A stretch of DNA of 64,000 nt. Source: Methyloversatilis sp. (lineage in GTDB: Bacteria; Pseudomonadota; Gammaproteobacteria; Burkholderiales; Rhodocyclaceae). The notes under the pieces were generated by a model that worked only from the letters and a program-made list of their open reading frames with translations, searched no databases and was not told the origin of the DNA. The DNA is taken from contig NZ_JAUYNV010000016.1 of assembly GCF_030698125.1 (NCBI RefSeq), forward strand, positions 62,001 to 126,000, read 5' to 3'. Position 1 is the stretch's first letter. Each line of letters opens with the position of its first letter. This document shows, piece after piece, positions 1-9,469 of this stretch. Position numbers and translations under genes: made by a program.

Positions 1-274
1 TCAGCAGTGCCTTTGCGCCGTGGCCGATCAGGAATTCACCCAGCGTCAGGCTGCGCGCACGGATCCACTCGGCGCTGCGCTCGCCATACGGTGCATGCCC
101 CGAATCGGCGACGTACAGGAAGTCTTCGGCAGGCAGGCGCGCCCGTGCGTGGCACAGCACCGACAGGCCGCCGAGGCCGGAATCGAAGACGCCTATCGGG
201 GCGTCGCTCGTCGGGGTCACGACGGCGGTAGGGTCGCGGTTAGGCGCCGGAAAGCCGGAAGAACGCAGATTCAT
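1..274 (-). CDS. murI: glutamate racemase, N-terminal part (runs off left edge)
   Basis: This is the first 91 codons of glutamate racemase, which makes D-glutamate for peptidoglycan in the cytoplasm. The reverse strand from the ATG at 274 reads an unstructured lead of about 25 residues and then [15 protein letters not shown], the conserved N-terminal motif with the catalytic-region Asp-Ser-Gly. [15 protein letters not shown] follows, matching the family's second block. The first catalytic cysteine motif would lie beyond the left edge and cannot be checked. The N-terminal lead is longer than usual, so an internal start is possible. Confidence 0.88.
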   Translation of the reverse strand, partial: MNLRSSGFPAPNRDPTAVVTPTSDAPIGVFDSGLGGLSVLCHARARLPAEDFLYVADSGHAPYGERSAEWIRARSLTLGEFLIGHGAKALL

Positions 275-349
275 CGCGAGAAGGTGACTGTTCCGGGTCT
301 ATCCGCCTTGATCGGCATTTTCAGCGTTCATCCGCCGCACTGGATCTGT

Positions 350-916
350 TCAGCCCGTCCCGCCGTCCTGTGCCCGGCCCCGTTGCCACAGCAGGTCGCC
401 GCGGCCATCGAGCCGGTTGAAGGTGCGGCCGATGACGAACAGCAGGTCGGACAGTCGGTTGAGATACTGGCGGCTGGCGTCCGGCACCTGACCTTCGGCA
501 GCGGCGGCGATCACGGCGCGTTCGGCGCGCCGGCAGATCGTGCGTGCAAGATGCGACAGTGCAGCCGCGCGCGTGCCGCCCGGCAGGATGAATTCCTTCA
601 GTGGCTTGAGTTCGTCGTTCAGCCGTTCCAGTTCGGTTTCCAGCCGCGCCACCTGTTCGGGCTTGATCAGGTTGTAACCCGGGACGGCCAGTTCGCCACC
701 GAGGTCGAACAGATCGTGCTGGATGTCGGTCAGCAGCGCGGCAAGATCGGGCGGCAGCGATTCGCACAGCAGCACGCCGAGCGCACTGTTGAGTTCGTCG
801 ACGTCGCCCAGCGCGTGCACGCGGGCGCTGTATTTCGACACCCGCGTACCATCGCCGAGGCCGGTTTCGCCACCGTCGCCGGTGCGTGTCGTGATCTTTG
901 AAAGTCGGTTGGCCAT
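350..916 (-). CDS. pduO: cob(I)yrinic acid a,c-diamide / cob(I)alamin adenosyltransferase, PduO type
   Basis: The enzyme transfers the adenosyl group of ATP to cob(I)alamin to make coenzyme B12. The 188-residue product has the full PduO/MMAB signature: the N-terminal ATP-binding block TRTGDGGETGL (residues 10-20), RRAERAV (129-135), and NRLSDLLFVIGR near 153-164. Length matches the family. It sits between murI (same strand) and divergent gckA with no other B12 genes nearby, so it probably serves a B12-dependent enzyme elsewhere. In a serine-cycle methylotroph that would be methylmalonyl-CoA or ethylmalonyl-CoA mutase, which is an inference. Confidence 0.93.
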   Translation of the reverse strand: MANRLSKITTRTGDGGETGLGDGTRVSKYSARVHALGDVDELNSALGVLLCESLPPDLAALLTDIQHDLFDLGGELAVPGYNLIKPEQVARLETELERLNDELKPLKEFILPGGTRAAALSHLARTICRRAERAVIAAAAEGQVPDASRQYLNRLSDLLFVIGRTFNRLDGRGDLLWQRGRAQDGGTG

Positions 917-951
917 GGCTGCTCGTGATGAGATGGATAAGAGCTATTGAT

Positions 952-973
952 TATAAGTCGGCTTATATATAAG
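952..973. promoter_or_regulatory. AT-rich palindromic operator-like site between divergent genes
   Basis: TATAAG (952-957), four bases, then CTTATATATAAG (962-973), which is itself a perfect 12-bp palindrome. The site therefore holds three alternating half-sites in a very GC-rich background. It lies in the 143-bp gap between the adenosyltransferase gene (minus) and gckA (plus), where both promoters must be. It could be a regulator site or overlapping -10 elements. Confidence 0.45.
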
Positions 974-1059
974 GCCGTACCAGTTAGAATTCTCCATATA
1001 TTCCCATGGTCACGCGCGCTGCGTGCTGACCGGATGCAACAAATGGAGCTCCCGCAAGC

Positions 1060-2352
1060 ATGACCCAGACAATCGACCCGAAAGATTTCCTCCGCAAGCT
1101 GTTCCAGGCCGCGTTCGACGCCGCCAACCCGGATCTGTGCGTGCCGGCCAACCTGCCGCCGCCGCCCCGCGGACGTACGCTTGTGGTCGGTGCAGGCAAG
1201 GCCGCTGCGTCGATGGCGCTGGCGGTCGAGAAGAACTGGCCGGGTGACCTGTCCGGGCTGGTGGTGACGCGTTACGGTCATGGCGCCCCGTGCCGGCGCA
1301 TCGAAGTGGTCGAGGCGTCGCACCCGGTACCGGATGCGGCCGGCCAGCAGGCGGCGAGGCGCATCCTGCAGTCGGTGCAGGGATTGACCGAAGACGATCT
1401 GGTGATCGCGCTGATTTCCGGCGGCGGTTCGGCGCTGCTGTCCGCGCCGGCCGAGGGACTTACGCTGGAGGACAAGCAGGCGGTCAACCGCGCGCTGCTG
1501 GCCAGCGGCGCCGCGATCCAGGAAATGAATTGCGTGCGCAAGCACCTGTCGTCGATGAAGGGCGGCCGGCTGGCGCAGGCCTGCTATCCGGCGCGCGTGT
1601 TCACGCTGGTCATTTCCGACGTGCCGGGCGACGACCCGGCGGTGGTCGCATCCGGCCCTACGGTGCCCGACACCACGACGCGTGAAGATGCGCTGGACAT
1701 CATCCGTCGCTACAACATCGAAGTGCCGACCGCGGTGATGAACTGGCTGTCGAGTCCCGAATCCGAAACCCCGAAGTCGGACGACCCGCGTCTGGCGCGC
1801 TGCGAAACGCGCACCATTTCGACCGCCCAGGCCTCGCTGCTGGCCGCCGCCGAGGTGGCCCGCGCCCACGGTGTGACGCCGCTGGTGCTGGGCGACATGA
1901 TCGAGGGCGAATCGGCCGACGCCGGCAAGGTGCTGGCCGGCATCGCCAAGGCGTGCGCCATCAACGGCACGCCGCTGGCGCCGCCCTGCGTGCTGCTGTC
2001 CGGCGGTGAGACCACGGTGACGCTGGGCCGGATCAAGCCGGGGCAGAAGCCGCGCGGCGGCCGCAATTCGGAGTTTCTTCTGTCGCTGGCCATCGCGCTC
2101 GACGGCATGCCCGGCATCCATGCGGTGTCGGGTGATACCGACGGCATCGACGGCAGCGAGGACAACGCGGGCGCCCTGGTCACCGACGACACGCTGGCCC
2201 GCGCGCGCGCTGCCGGCATCGACGCCCGCCACATGCTCGACGTGCACGACGCGTACGGCTTTTTCCATGGCATCGATGACCTCATCGTGACCGGGCCGAC
2301 GCTGACCAATGTGAACGACTTCCGCGCCATCTACGTCGGGAAGAAGGTCTGA
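1060..2352 (+). CDS. gckA: glycerate 2-kinase (MOFRL family; TtuD/GckA-like)
   Basis: The 430-residue protein belongs to the MOFRL glycerate kinase family, historically also called hydroxypyruvate reductase TtuD. Visible marks are the N-terminal Rossmann-like block LVVGAGKAAASMA near residue 40, the glycine-rich ISGGGSALLSAP near 125, and the C-terminal LLSGGETTVT and RGGRNSEFLLSLA region. It phosphorylates D-glycerate to 2-phosphoglycerate, which feeds lower glycolysis; in serine-cycle methylotrophs this is an assimilatory step. It lies just upstream of glcDEF, so glycolate/glyoxylate and glycerate metabolism are linked here. The older reductase label is not favoured, because no NAD(P)-binding dehydrogenase fold is evident. 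Confidence 0.9.
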   Translation: MTQTIDPKDFLRKLFQAAFDAANPDLCVPANLPPPPRGRTLVVGAGKAAASMALAVEKNWPGDLSGLVVTRYGHGAPCRRIEVVEASHPVPDAAGQQAARRILQSVQGLTEDDLVIALISGGGSALLSAPAEGLTLEDKQAVNRALLASGAAIQEMNCVRKHLSSMKGGRLAQACYPARVFTLVISDVPGDDPAVVASGPTVPDTTTREDALDIIRRYNIEVPTAVMNWLSSPESETPKSDDPRLARCETRTISTAQASLLAAAEVARAHGVTPLVLGDMIEGESADAGKVLAGIAKACAINGTPLAPPCVLLSGGETTVTLGRIKPGQKPRGGRNSEFLLSLAIALDGMPGIHAVSGDTDGIDGSEDNAGALVTDDTLARARAAGIDARHMLDVHDAYGFFHGIDDLIVTGPTLTNVNDFRAIYVGKKV

Positions 2353-2400
2353 AGGGTATTCACAGGCGGCCGTAAGCGGCCGAAGGCGCGGCTGCTGTAG

Positions 2401-2475
2401 TGCGCCGACACGGCTGGCCCCGCATGGCCAGCCGGCATCGCGGGCGTCGAACAGTGCTCGCCGAAACGCCGCTCC
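2401..2475. repeat. dispersed intergenic repeat, family B copy 1
   Basis: The gap 2353-2645 (293 bp) holds no gene. It contains CGGCTGGCCCCGCATGGCCA followed by AGTGCTCGCCGAAACGCCGC, matching blocks at 28411-28483 and, inverted, at 58399-58471. The core CATGGCCAGCC is self-complementary with the preceding GGCTGG, so the element can fold. Confidence 0.7.
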
Positions 2476-2645
2476 ACAGCACCGGCTCCCACAGCACCCG
2501 CGCTCCCACATTGGCGAGGCATGCGGTGCCAGCCGTCGTTCAAGTCGGCAAGTTTCGATGTGGCCGGGTCGCTTCGTTGCAACCGACCGCGATCGCGGAT
2601 GTCTGCGGGTATCATCGATCGCCTGATTGCACCCGAAAACGAGCC

Positions 2646-4169
2646 ATGAGCGCATCGCCGCAGGCGCACGCCAATACCGCCAATTCCCACTCGACTGCCG
2701 CTGCACCCACGGTGGTTTCCAGGGCCGCCCTGATCGCGGAACTGGCGCGCGTGCTGCCGGCTGACTGCCTCATCACCGACACCGGCCGCCTGCGTGCCTA
2801 CGAGTGCGACGGCCTGATGCTGATGCGCGAAATGCCGCTTGCCGTCGCGCTGCCGACGACCGAGGCGCAGGTGGTCGCGGTGCTGCGCACCTGTCACCGG
2901 CTGGGTGTACCGGTCGTGCCACGAGGCGCCGGCACCGGCCTGTCCGGCGGCGCCACGCCGCACAAGAACGGCCTGGTGCTGTCGACGGCGCGCATGAACC
3001 GCATCGTGTCGGTCGACCGGCTGGCGCAGCAGGCGGTGGTGCAGCCGGGCGTGCGCAATCTTGCGGTGTCCGAAGCAGCCGCCCCGCATGGCCTGTACTA
3101 CGCGCCGGATCCGTCGTCGCAGATCGCCTGCAGCATCGGCGGCAATGTGGCGGAAAACTCCGGCGGCGTGCATTGCCTGAAATACGGGCTGACCGTGCAC
3201 AACGTGCTGCGCGTGCGCATGGTGAGCATGGCCGGCGACGTGATGGAGGTGGGCAGTGCCGCGCCGGACAGTCCGGGCTATGACCTGCTGGCTGTCACCA
3301 TCGGCTCGGAAGGCCTGCTGGGCGTGGTTACCGAAGTGACCGTGAAGCTGATGCCCCGGCCGCGCGTGGCGCGCTGCGTGCTGGCTGCCTTCGACGACGT
3401 GCGCCGCGCGGGTCAGGCGGTGGCCGACATCATCGCAGCCGGCATCATCCCGGCAGGTCTGGAAATGATGGACCAGGCGACCACGGTGGCGGTCGAAGCG
3501 TTCGTACACGCGGGTTACCCGCTGGACGCCGCCGCCATCCTGCTGTGTGAGGCCGACGGCACGGCGGAAGAAGTGGAAGACGAGATTGCCCGCGTGCGTA
3601 CGCTGCTCGACGCAGCCGGGGCCACCGAAATCCGCGTGTCAGACGGCGAAGCCGAACGGCTGCGTTTCTGGGCCGGCCGCAAGGCCGCTTTCCCGGCAGC
3701 CGGCCGCATCTCGCCCGATTACTACTGCATGGACGGCACCATTCCGCGCCGCAAGCTGGCCGACATGCTGGAGGCGATGAATGCGATGTCGGACAAGTAC
3801 GGCCTGCGCTGTCTGAACGTGTTCCACGCCGGTGACGGCAATCTGCACCCGCTGATCCTGTTCGATTCGAACGATGCGGATTCGCTGCACCGCGCCGAGG
3901 CCTTCGGCGTCGAAATCCTCGAATTGTCGGTCGCGCTGGGTGGCACCATCACCGGCGAGCACGGCGTCGGGCTGGAAAAGATCAACCAGATGTGCGTGCA
4001 GTTCGCGCCCGACGAACTCGACCTGTTCCACCGCGTGAAGGCGGCTTTCGATCCTGCAGGCCTGATGAATCCGGGCAAGGCGGTGCCGACGCTGCATCGC
4101 TGCGCCGAAATGGGCCGCATGCACGTGCATCACGGCGAGTTGCCGCATCCCGACCTGCCGCGTTTCTGA
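2646..4169 (+). CDS. glcD: glycolate oxidase FAD subunit GlcD
   Basis: This is the flavin subunit of the membrane-associated glycolate oxidase, which oxidises glycolate to glyoxylate. The 507-residue product has the PCMH-type FAD-binding motif VPRGAGTGLSGGATP, the SIGGNVAENSGG block, and the C-terminal FAD-oxidase motifs VFHAGDGNLHP and GEHGVGLEK. The ATG at 2646 is preferred over upstream in-frame codons, because the upstream stretch is repeat-derived DNA and the family begins shortly before the RAALIAELARVLP block. A 2-bp gap to glcE indicates one transcript. Confidence 0.95.
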   Translation: MSASPQAHANTANSHSTAAAPTVVSRAALIAELARVLPADCLITDTGRLRAYECDGLMLMREMPLAVALPTTEAQVVAVLRTCHRLGVPVVPRGAGTGLSGGATPHKNGLVLSTARMNRIVSVDRLAQQAVVQPGVRNLAVSEAAAPHGLYYAPDPSSQIACSIGGNVAENSGGVHCLKYGLTVHNVLRVRMVSMAGDVMEVGSAAPDSPGYDLLAVTIGSEGLLGVVTEVTVKLMPRPRVARCVLAAFDDVRRAGQAVADIIAAGIIPAGLEMMDQATTVAVEAFVHAGYPLDAAAILLCEADGTAEEVEDEIARVRTLLDAAGATEIRVSDGEAERLRFWAGRKAAFPAAGRISPDYYCMDGTIPRRKLADMLEAMNAMSDKYGLRCLNVFHAGDGNLHPLILFDSNDADSLHRAEAFGVEILELSVALGGTITGEHGVGLEKINQMCVQFAPDELDLFHRVKAAFDPAGLMNPGKAVPTLHRCAEMGRMHVHHGELPHPDLPRF

Positions 4170-4171
4170 CC

Positions 4172-5248
4172 ATGACCCATCCTTTCCATTCGACGCTGCG
4201 CGAGCTGGTGCTGGATGCATCCACGCGAGGCCGCACGCTGCGCCCGCACGGCAGCGGCTCGAAGGACTTCCTCGCGCAGCAGCTCGCCGGCGCGCCGCTC
4301 GACATGCGTGGTGCGCAGGGTGTCATCGCCTACGAGCCGTCCGAGCTCTACATCACGGCGCACGCCGGCACCCGCGTGGCCGACATCGAAACGCTGCTGG
4401 CCGGCCGACAGCAGATGCTGGCTTTCGAGCCGCCGCATTTCGGACCCGGCGTCACCGTGGGCGGCATGGTGGCGAGCGGCCTGTCCGGCCCGCGCCGCAT
4501 GGCCGCCGGCAGCCTGCGCGACTTCGTGCTCGGCGTCACCGTGATGGACGGCCAGGGCCGCGTGCTGCAGTTCGGCGGCCAGGTGATGAAGAATGTTGCG
4601 GGTTTTGACGTATCGCGCCTGATCGCCGGCAGTTTCGGCACGCTGGGCCTCATTCTCGACGTGACCTTGAAGGTGCTGCCGTTGCCCCAGGCCGAACAGA
4701 CGCGCATGCTCGAACTCGACGACGCGCTGGCGCTGCTGCGCCTGCGCGAGTGGGGTGCCCAGCCGCTGCCGATTTCCGCGACTTGCTGGCATGGCGGCCG
4801 GCTGCACGTCAGGCTGTCGGGCGCGCAGGTCGCGCTCGACGCCGCGGCACCGCTGATCGGCGGCGAGGCGGTTGACGCCGTCGAAGCGGCAGCGCTGTGG
4901 CGCTCGGTACGCAATCACACACATGCCTTCTTCGATGGCGATGCGCCGCTGTGGCGCGTCGCGCTGCCGCCGACGGCGCCGCATCTGGCGCTCGATGGCG
5001 ACTGCCTGACCGAATGGAACGGCCTGCAGCGCTGGCTGCGCAGCGACACCGACGCGGACGCGCTGCGTCACGTGGTCGGCGCGCTGGGCGGCCATGCCAC
5101 CCTGTTCCGCGGCGGCCGGACGGTGGACCGGGCGCTCGGCGTGTTCGAACCGCTCAAGCCCGAAGTCATGGCAGTCAGCCAGCGCCTGAAGCAGGCTTTC
5201 GACCCGTCCGGCGTTTTCAGCCCCGGACGGCTGTACCCCGAACTTTAA
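4172..5248 (+). CDS. glcE: glycolate oxidase FAD-binding subunit GlcE
   Basis: This is the second flavoprotein-like subunit of glycolate oxidase. The 358-residue protein shows a shortened PCMH fold: RPHGSGSKDF near residue 27, FGPGVTVGGMVASGLSGPRR near 95, and VMKNVAGFDVSRLIAGSFGTLG near 146. It ends in the family tail FDPSGVFSPGRLYPEL. It starts two bases after the glcD stop and ends 11 bases before glcF, so the three are co-transcribed. Confidence 0.94.
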   Translation: MTHPFHSTLRELVLDASTRGRTLRPHGSGSKDFLAQQLAGAPLDMRGAQGVIAYEPSELYITAHAGTRVADIETLLAGRQQMLAFEPPHFGPGVTVGGMVASGLSGPRRMAAGSLRDFVLGVTVMDGQGRVLQFGGQVMKNVAGFDVSRLIAGSFGTLGLILDVTLKVLPLPQAEQTRMLELDDALALLRLREWGAQPLPISATCWHGGRLHVRLSGAQVALDAAAPLIGGEAVDAVEAAALWRSVRNHTHAFFDGDAPLWRVALPPTAPHLALDGDCLTEWNGLQRWLRSDTDADALRHVVGALGGHATLFRGGRTVDRALGVFEPLKPEVMAVSQRLKQAFDPSGVFSPGRLYPEL

Positions 5249-5259
5249 GAGCGATCCCG

Positions 5260-6501
5260 ATGCAGACCGGACTGGCCGATTTCATCCGCAGCACGCCTGA
5301 GGGCGACGCTGCCGAGGCGGTGCTGCGCAAGTGTGTGCATTGCGGCTTCTGCAACGCCACCTGCCCGACCTATCAGTTGCTGGGCGACGAACTCGACGGC
5401 CCGCGCGGCCGTATCTATCTGATGAAGCAGATGTTCGAGGGCACGGTGCCGGCCGAAACGGTGCTGCCCCACCTGGACCGCTGCCTGACCTGCCGCAACT
5501 GCGAAACCACCTGTCCGTCCGGCGTGCGCTACAGCGAGTTGGTCGATATCGGCCGTGCCGTGGCCGAGCGTCGCACGCAACGGCCGCTGGCCGCACGCGC
5601 GGCGCGCTGGGTGCTGCGGGAAGGGCTGTCGCGACCGGGGGTGTTCAACACCGCTCTGGCGCTGGGCCGGCTGGTCAGGCCTTTGATGCCGGCTTCGCTG
5701 GCCGCCAAGGTGGCGCCGCGGCGCGACGCCGGCAGCTGGCCGCCGGTGCGTCACGCTCGCCGCATGCTGGTGCTGGCAGGCTGCGTGCAGCCGGCGTTGA
5801 TGCCGGACGTGAATGCCGCCGCCGCGCGCGTGCTCGATCTGGTGGGCATTTCGCTGGTCGAGGCGGCGCGCGCCGGTTGTTGTGGCGCCTTGCGCTTTCA
5901 CCTGAATGACCAGGACGGCGGACGGCGCGACATGCGGGCGCTGATCGACGCCTGGTGGCCGGCCATCGACAGCGGCGAGATCGAAGCCATCGTGATGACC
6001 GCGTCCGGCTGCGGCACCACGGTGCGCGAATACGGTCATCTGCTGGCCGATGACCCGCAGTACGCACAGCGCGCCGCACGCGTCGGCGCGATGACGAAGG
6101 ACCTGTCGGAAATCCTGCACGCCGAACGGGTGCAGATCGAAGGCCTGTTCGCGGCGCAGCCGCCGGCGCCGGCGCCGCTTGCGTATCACCCGCCCTGTTC
6201 GCTGCAGCACGGCCAGCAGGTGCGCGGTCTGGCCGAAGGCCTTCTGCGTGCCGCCGGCTATGAGCTTGCGCCGGTCACCGACAGCCACCTTTGCTGTGGC
6301 TCGGCCGGCAGCTATTCGCTGTTGCAGCCGCACCTGTCGCGCACGTTGCGCGACAACAAGCTGCATGCGCTGCAAGCCGCGCCGGTGAAGGGGATTGCCA
6401 GTGCCAATGTTGGTTGCATCGCGCACCTGCAGACCGGGACCGGAACGCCGGTACGTCACTGGATCGAATGGGTGGAGGAAGCGCTGAAAGCCACTGCATG
6501 A
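5260..6501 (+). CDS. glcF: glycolate oxidase iron-sulfur subunit GlcF
   Basis: This electron-transfer subunit passes electrons from the flavins towards the quinone pool. The 413-residue protein has two 4Fe-4S motifs, CVHCGFCNATCP (cysteines 25, 28, 31, 35) and CLTCRNCETTCP (75, 78, 81, 85). Two CCG-type domains follow, at GCVQPAL...GCCGALRFHL and PPCSLQHG...HLCCGSAGSY. It completes glcDEF. No GlcC-type regulator or glycolate permease is adjacent. Confidence 0.95.
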   Translation: MQTGLADFIRSTPEGDAAEAVLRKCVHCGFCNATCPTYQLLGDELDGPRGRIYLMKQMFEGTVPAETVLPHLDRCLTCRNCETTCPSGVRYSELVDIGRAVAERRTQRPLAARAARWVLREGLSRPGVFNTALALGRLVRPLMPASLAAKVAPRRDAGSWPPVRHARRMLVLAGCVQPALMPDVNAAAARVLDLVGISLVEAARAGCCGALRFHLNDQDGGRRDMRALIDAWWPAIDSGEIEAIVMTASGCGTTVREYGHLLADDPQYAQRAARVGAMTKDLSEILHAERVQIEGLFAAQPPAPAPLAYHPPCSLQHGQQVRGLAEGLLRAAGYELAPVTDSHLCCGSAGSYSLLQPHLSRTLRDNKLHALQAAPVKGIASANVGCIAHLQTGTGTPVRHWIEWVEEALKATA

Positions 6502-6582
6502 GCGCATCGCTTCCGGTTCAAGTTGCGGCAATTCCTGCCGTTACCTGACGTAACCCGCAATAGCTCCGGAAGAACCCCGACC

Positions 6583-7437
6583 ATGCAAAAAGCGCGCAAC
6601 AAGATTCCCGACACCGCAGAAGCCCTGCTCGATTCCACCGCCGTGTTGCTGCCGGCCAAGCCGCATCTGCTGATGGAGATCGACAACCTGATGCGCACGC
6701 CGGATTTCGAGGTGGGTGATCTGGCTGAATCCATATCGCGCGATCCCGGTGTGCTGTCGGCCCTGTTCAAACTGTGCCGGTCGCCGGCCTACAGCCGCGG
6801 CCGCGCGCCGAGCAACGCCGAGCAGATGTTGATGCTGGTCGGTCTGTCGCAGACCGTGAATCTCGTACGTGGCATTTCGATCCGTCAGGTGGCGAGCGGA
6901 GCGGGTCCGCAGATGACGCACTTCTGGGCGCGTTGTGACGAGATCGCCGCGATCGCCTCGCAGATCGCCAGCGAACGTGTGGCAGTGTGCAATGTGTTCC
7001 CTGATCAGGCCTATCTGGCGGCGATGTTCCACGACTGTGGCGTGCCGCTGCTGTGCACCCGCTTTCCGGAATACTGGAAGCGGCTCAATCTCGATGACGA
7101 CTCCGCCTGGGTCGATCTCGCACTCGAAAACACGAGTTATCGACTTGATCACGCCACGGTCGGTTACTGGGTTGCCCGCAACTGGGGTCTGCCGGAACTG
7201 ATCGTGCAGGCGATCCAGCACCATCACGCCATGCCGGACGACGATACCTTCGGGCTGCGCAGCACGATAGGCATCGTCGCGCTCGCCACCCACATCTATC
7301 TGCGCAACAAGGGACTCGGCGACCCGTCCTGGGCAATCCGCGGGCCGGAAATCCTGTCCGAACTGGGCATCCACGCCGCGGCGCTTGACGAGTACATCGA
7401 TGAAATCAATGAACGGCACGTCAGTGTCGCGATGTGA
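6583..7437 (+). CDS. HDOD-domain signalling protein
   Basis: The 284-residue protein matches the HDOD family, a catalytically degenerate relative of HD phosphohydrolases found in signalling proteins. The pattern LPAKPHLLMEIDNLM, then ESISRDPGVLSALFKLCRSPAY, then LMLVGLSQTVNLV is typical. The later AAMFHDCGVPLL and AIQHHHAMP keep some HD-like histidines. No fused output domain is present. The ATG at 6583 follows a GGAAG ribosome site. A second single-domain HDOD protein lies at 30895-31752. Confidence 0.85.
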   Translation: MQKARNKIPDTAEALLDSTAVLLPAKPHLLMEIDNLMRTPDFEVGDLAESISRDPGVLSALFKLCRSPAYSRGRAPSNAEQMLMLVGLSQTVNLVRGISIRQVASGAGPQMTHFWARCDEIAAIASQIASERVAVCNVFPDQAYLAAMFHDCGVPLLCTRFPEYWKRLNLDDDSAWVDLALENTSYRLDHATVGYWVARNWGLPELIVQAIQHHHAMPDDDTFGLRSTIGIVALATHIYLRNKGLGDPSWAIRGPEILSELGIHAAALDEYIDEINERHVSVAM

Positions 7438-7537
7438 ATATTCGTCACAATCTTCCGGCGTTTGTGAAGCCGGGTGACGCGGGGCGCAGCGGACCCGCCT
7501 GCACGGCTAGAATCAGGGGACGTACCCGGAAACCTTC

Positions 7538-8353
7538 ATGGCACTAAAACTAGACAGCTGCGTTGCGCAGCACATCGGTGACCGCAAGGAACAGCAGGAC
7601 CGCGCCGCAGTCTTTCCGCACAGCCGCCACAAGGGCATGCTGATGGCAGTGCTCGCCGACGGCATGGGCGGGCACAGCGGCGGGGCGATGGCGGCCGAGC
7701 AGGTGGTCATGAAGGCGCGTGACAACTTCGAGGCCTACGCGCCCGCGGTCGAAACACCGATAGACCTCCTGCGCAGCGTGGTCGAGGAAGCGCACGTGGT
7801 GATCAAGCTCACCCGCTTCACGACCGAACAGGACCCGCACTCGACTGCCTGCGTGCTGTTGATGCATTCGGGTCGCGTCGACTGGGCGCACTGCGGCGAT
7901 TCGCGCATCTACCATTTCCGCCACGACAAGCGTGTGGCCATCAGTCAGGACCACTCTCTGGTTGGCGAACTGATCCGGCAGGGCAAGCTCGACGAGGAAG
8001 GCGCCAGGACGCACCCGCAGCGCAATCTGCTGCTGCACTGCCTTGGGGCGCAGAAGGAGCCGATGATCGACTACGGTGGCGCCACCGACCTGGCCGACGG
8101 CGACAGCTTCCTGATCTGTTCGGACGGTCTCTGGGCCTACTTTTCCGACGAGGAAATCGGCGGCGTGCTGTCCGTCTTTTCCGCCCGCGAGGCGGCGGAA
8201 ACGCTGATCAAGCGTGCGCGAGACCGGGGGCGGCCGACCGGCGACAATGTGTCGCTCATCCTGATCAAGCTGATCGATGCCGAAGCGCGCGAGAAGGCCG
8301 AACGCGAACGGCTGGAATCTGCCCGGCGCAAGCTGGGCAGCATGAAGGACTGA
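7538..8353 (+). CDS. PP2C-family serine/threonine protein phosphatase
   Basis: This cytoplasmic metal-dependent phosphatase of the Stp1/PrpC type has 271 residues. The metal-binding motifs are visible: DRKEQQDRA near residue 14, VLADGMGGHSGG near 38, WAHCGDSRIYHF near 114, FLICSDGLW near 190, and GDNVSLILIKL near 238. The C-terminus is a short charged helix. No partner kinase gene is adjacent, so its substrate is unknown. Confidence 0.9.
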   Translation: MALKLDSCVAQHIGDRKEQQDRAAVFPHSRHKGMLMAVLADGMGGHSGGAMAAEQVVMKARDNFEAYAPAVETPIDLLRSVVEEAHVVIKLTRFTTEQDPHSTACVLLMHSGRVDWAHCGDSRIYHFRHDKRVAISQDHSLVGELIRQGKLDEEGARTHPQRNLLLHCLGAQKEPMIDYGGATDLADGDSFLICSDGLWAYFSDEEIGGVLSVFSAREAAETLIKRARDRGRPTGDNVSLILIKLIDAEAREKAERERLESARRKLGSMKD

Positions 8354-8377
8354 GCGCGGCCGTCGGGCCGCAACGGC

Positions 8378-9469
8378 TCAATCCAGCCAGTGCCGGCGCC
8401 AGAACAGCATGCCGAGCAGCGCCGCGATGCCGGCCATCAGCGCCAGCGCAATCAGAAAGCCATCGGGTGAGTCCAGCCAGGGCATCTGGCGAAAATTCAT
8501 GCCGAACACGCCGGCCACCAGCGCAGCAGGCATGAACAGCGTGGTGATCACGGTCAGGATGCGCACCTCCTGATTCACCCGCTGGCTCATCGCCGACAGG
8601 TACACATCCAGCAGGCCGGACAGCGTTTCGCGCATCGCATCGACCGATTCGATCAGGAAGGTCAGGTGGTCCTGCACATCGCGCAGATAGACGCGCGTTT
8701 CCGGCGTCACCAGCGGATGATCGCCGCGCTGCAGGCTGCTGATCACTTCGCGCAAGGGCCATAGCGCGCGGCGCAGTGCCATGGTGTCGCGCCTCGCCTC
8801 GTGAAGCGTGGCGATCTGCGCACTCGCCGGGCGTTCGAACAGCGCTTCTTCCAGCCGATCCAGTCGATCGTCGATGCGCTCGATCACGCCGAAATAGTTG
8901 TCCACCACGGCGTCGATCAGACTGTAGGCCAGCAGATCGATGCCGCTGCTGCGCACGCTGCCGAGTGATTTGCGCAGGCGCTCACGTACCGGTTCGAAAC
9001 TGCCGGTCGGACGTTCCTGGAAACTGAGCAGGAAGTCCCCGCCAAGCACCAGACTGAACTGTTCCGACGACAGCGTGTGACCGTCGTCGGACAGCTGCAG
9101 CACGCGGGCGACGATGAACAGCTGGTCGCCGTAGTCCTCCACCTTGGGCCGCTGTTCGGTATTGGCGATGTCTTCCAGCACTAGCGGATGCAGCCCGAAA
9201 CGCTGGCCGATTTCGGCCAGTACGCTCGTGTCGTGTACGCCATGGACATTCAGCCAGCGCAACGGCAGCGTCGCCTCGTGCAGGCGCGACTGTTCGAGCG
9301 ACGTGAAGCGGGTTTCCCGCAAGGCGTCCGGACCGTACTCGATCAGCGAAATGCCGGCGGCCTGTTCGCGCGCCGCGCCGATGAACACCACCGACCCCGG
9401 CGCCAGGCCGCGTTTGCTGGAGCGGCGGGATGTGCCGCGCGCGCGTTTCGGAGTGGTTTGTCGATTCAT
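8378..9469 (-). CDS. corA: CorA-type magnesium/cobalt transporter
   Basis: This is an inner-membrane divalent-cation channel of 363 residues. A long cytoplasmic domain with helical segments is followed by two C-terminal membrane helices. The selectivity motif FGMNF sits at the end of the first helix, after LFMPAALVAGV; most homologues have YGMNF, so the Phe is a mild variant. The tail WRRHWLD is typical. The ATG at 9469, with AAAGG upstream, was chosen over an upstream extension. Confidence 0.92.
   Translation of the reverse strand: MNRQTTPKRARGTSRRSSKRGLAPGSVVFIGAAREQAAGISLIEYGPDALRETRFTSLEQSRLHEATLPLRWLNVHGVHDTSVLAEIGQRFGLHPLVLEDIANTEQRPKVEDYGDQLFIVARVLQLSDDGHTLSSEQFSLVLGGDFLLSFQERPTGSFEPVRERLRKSLGSVRSSGIDLLAYSLIDAVVDNYFGVIERIDDRLDRLEEALFERPASAQIATLHEARRDTMALRRALWPLREVISSLQRGDHPLVTPETRVYLRDVQDHLTFLIESVDAMRETLSGLLDVYLSAMSQRVNQEVRILTVITTLFMPAALVAGVFGMNFRQMPWLDSPDGFLIALALMAGIAALLGMLFWRRHWLD

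Noticed and set aside
20-901. 293-codon plus-strand frame
   Set aside because: It runs antisense across murI and the adenosyltransferase gene, both clearly recognised on the other strand.
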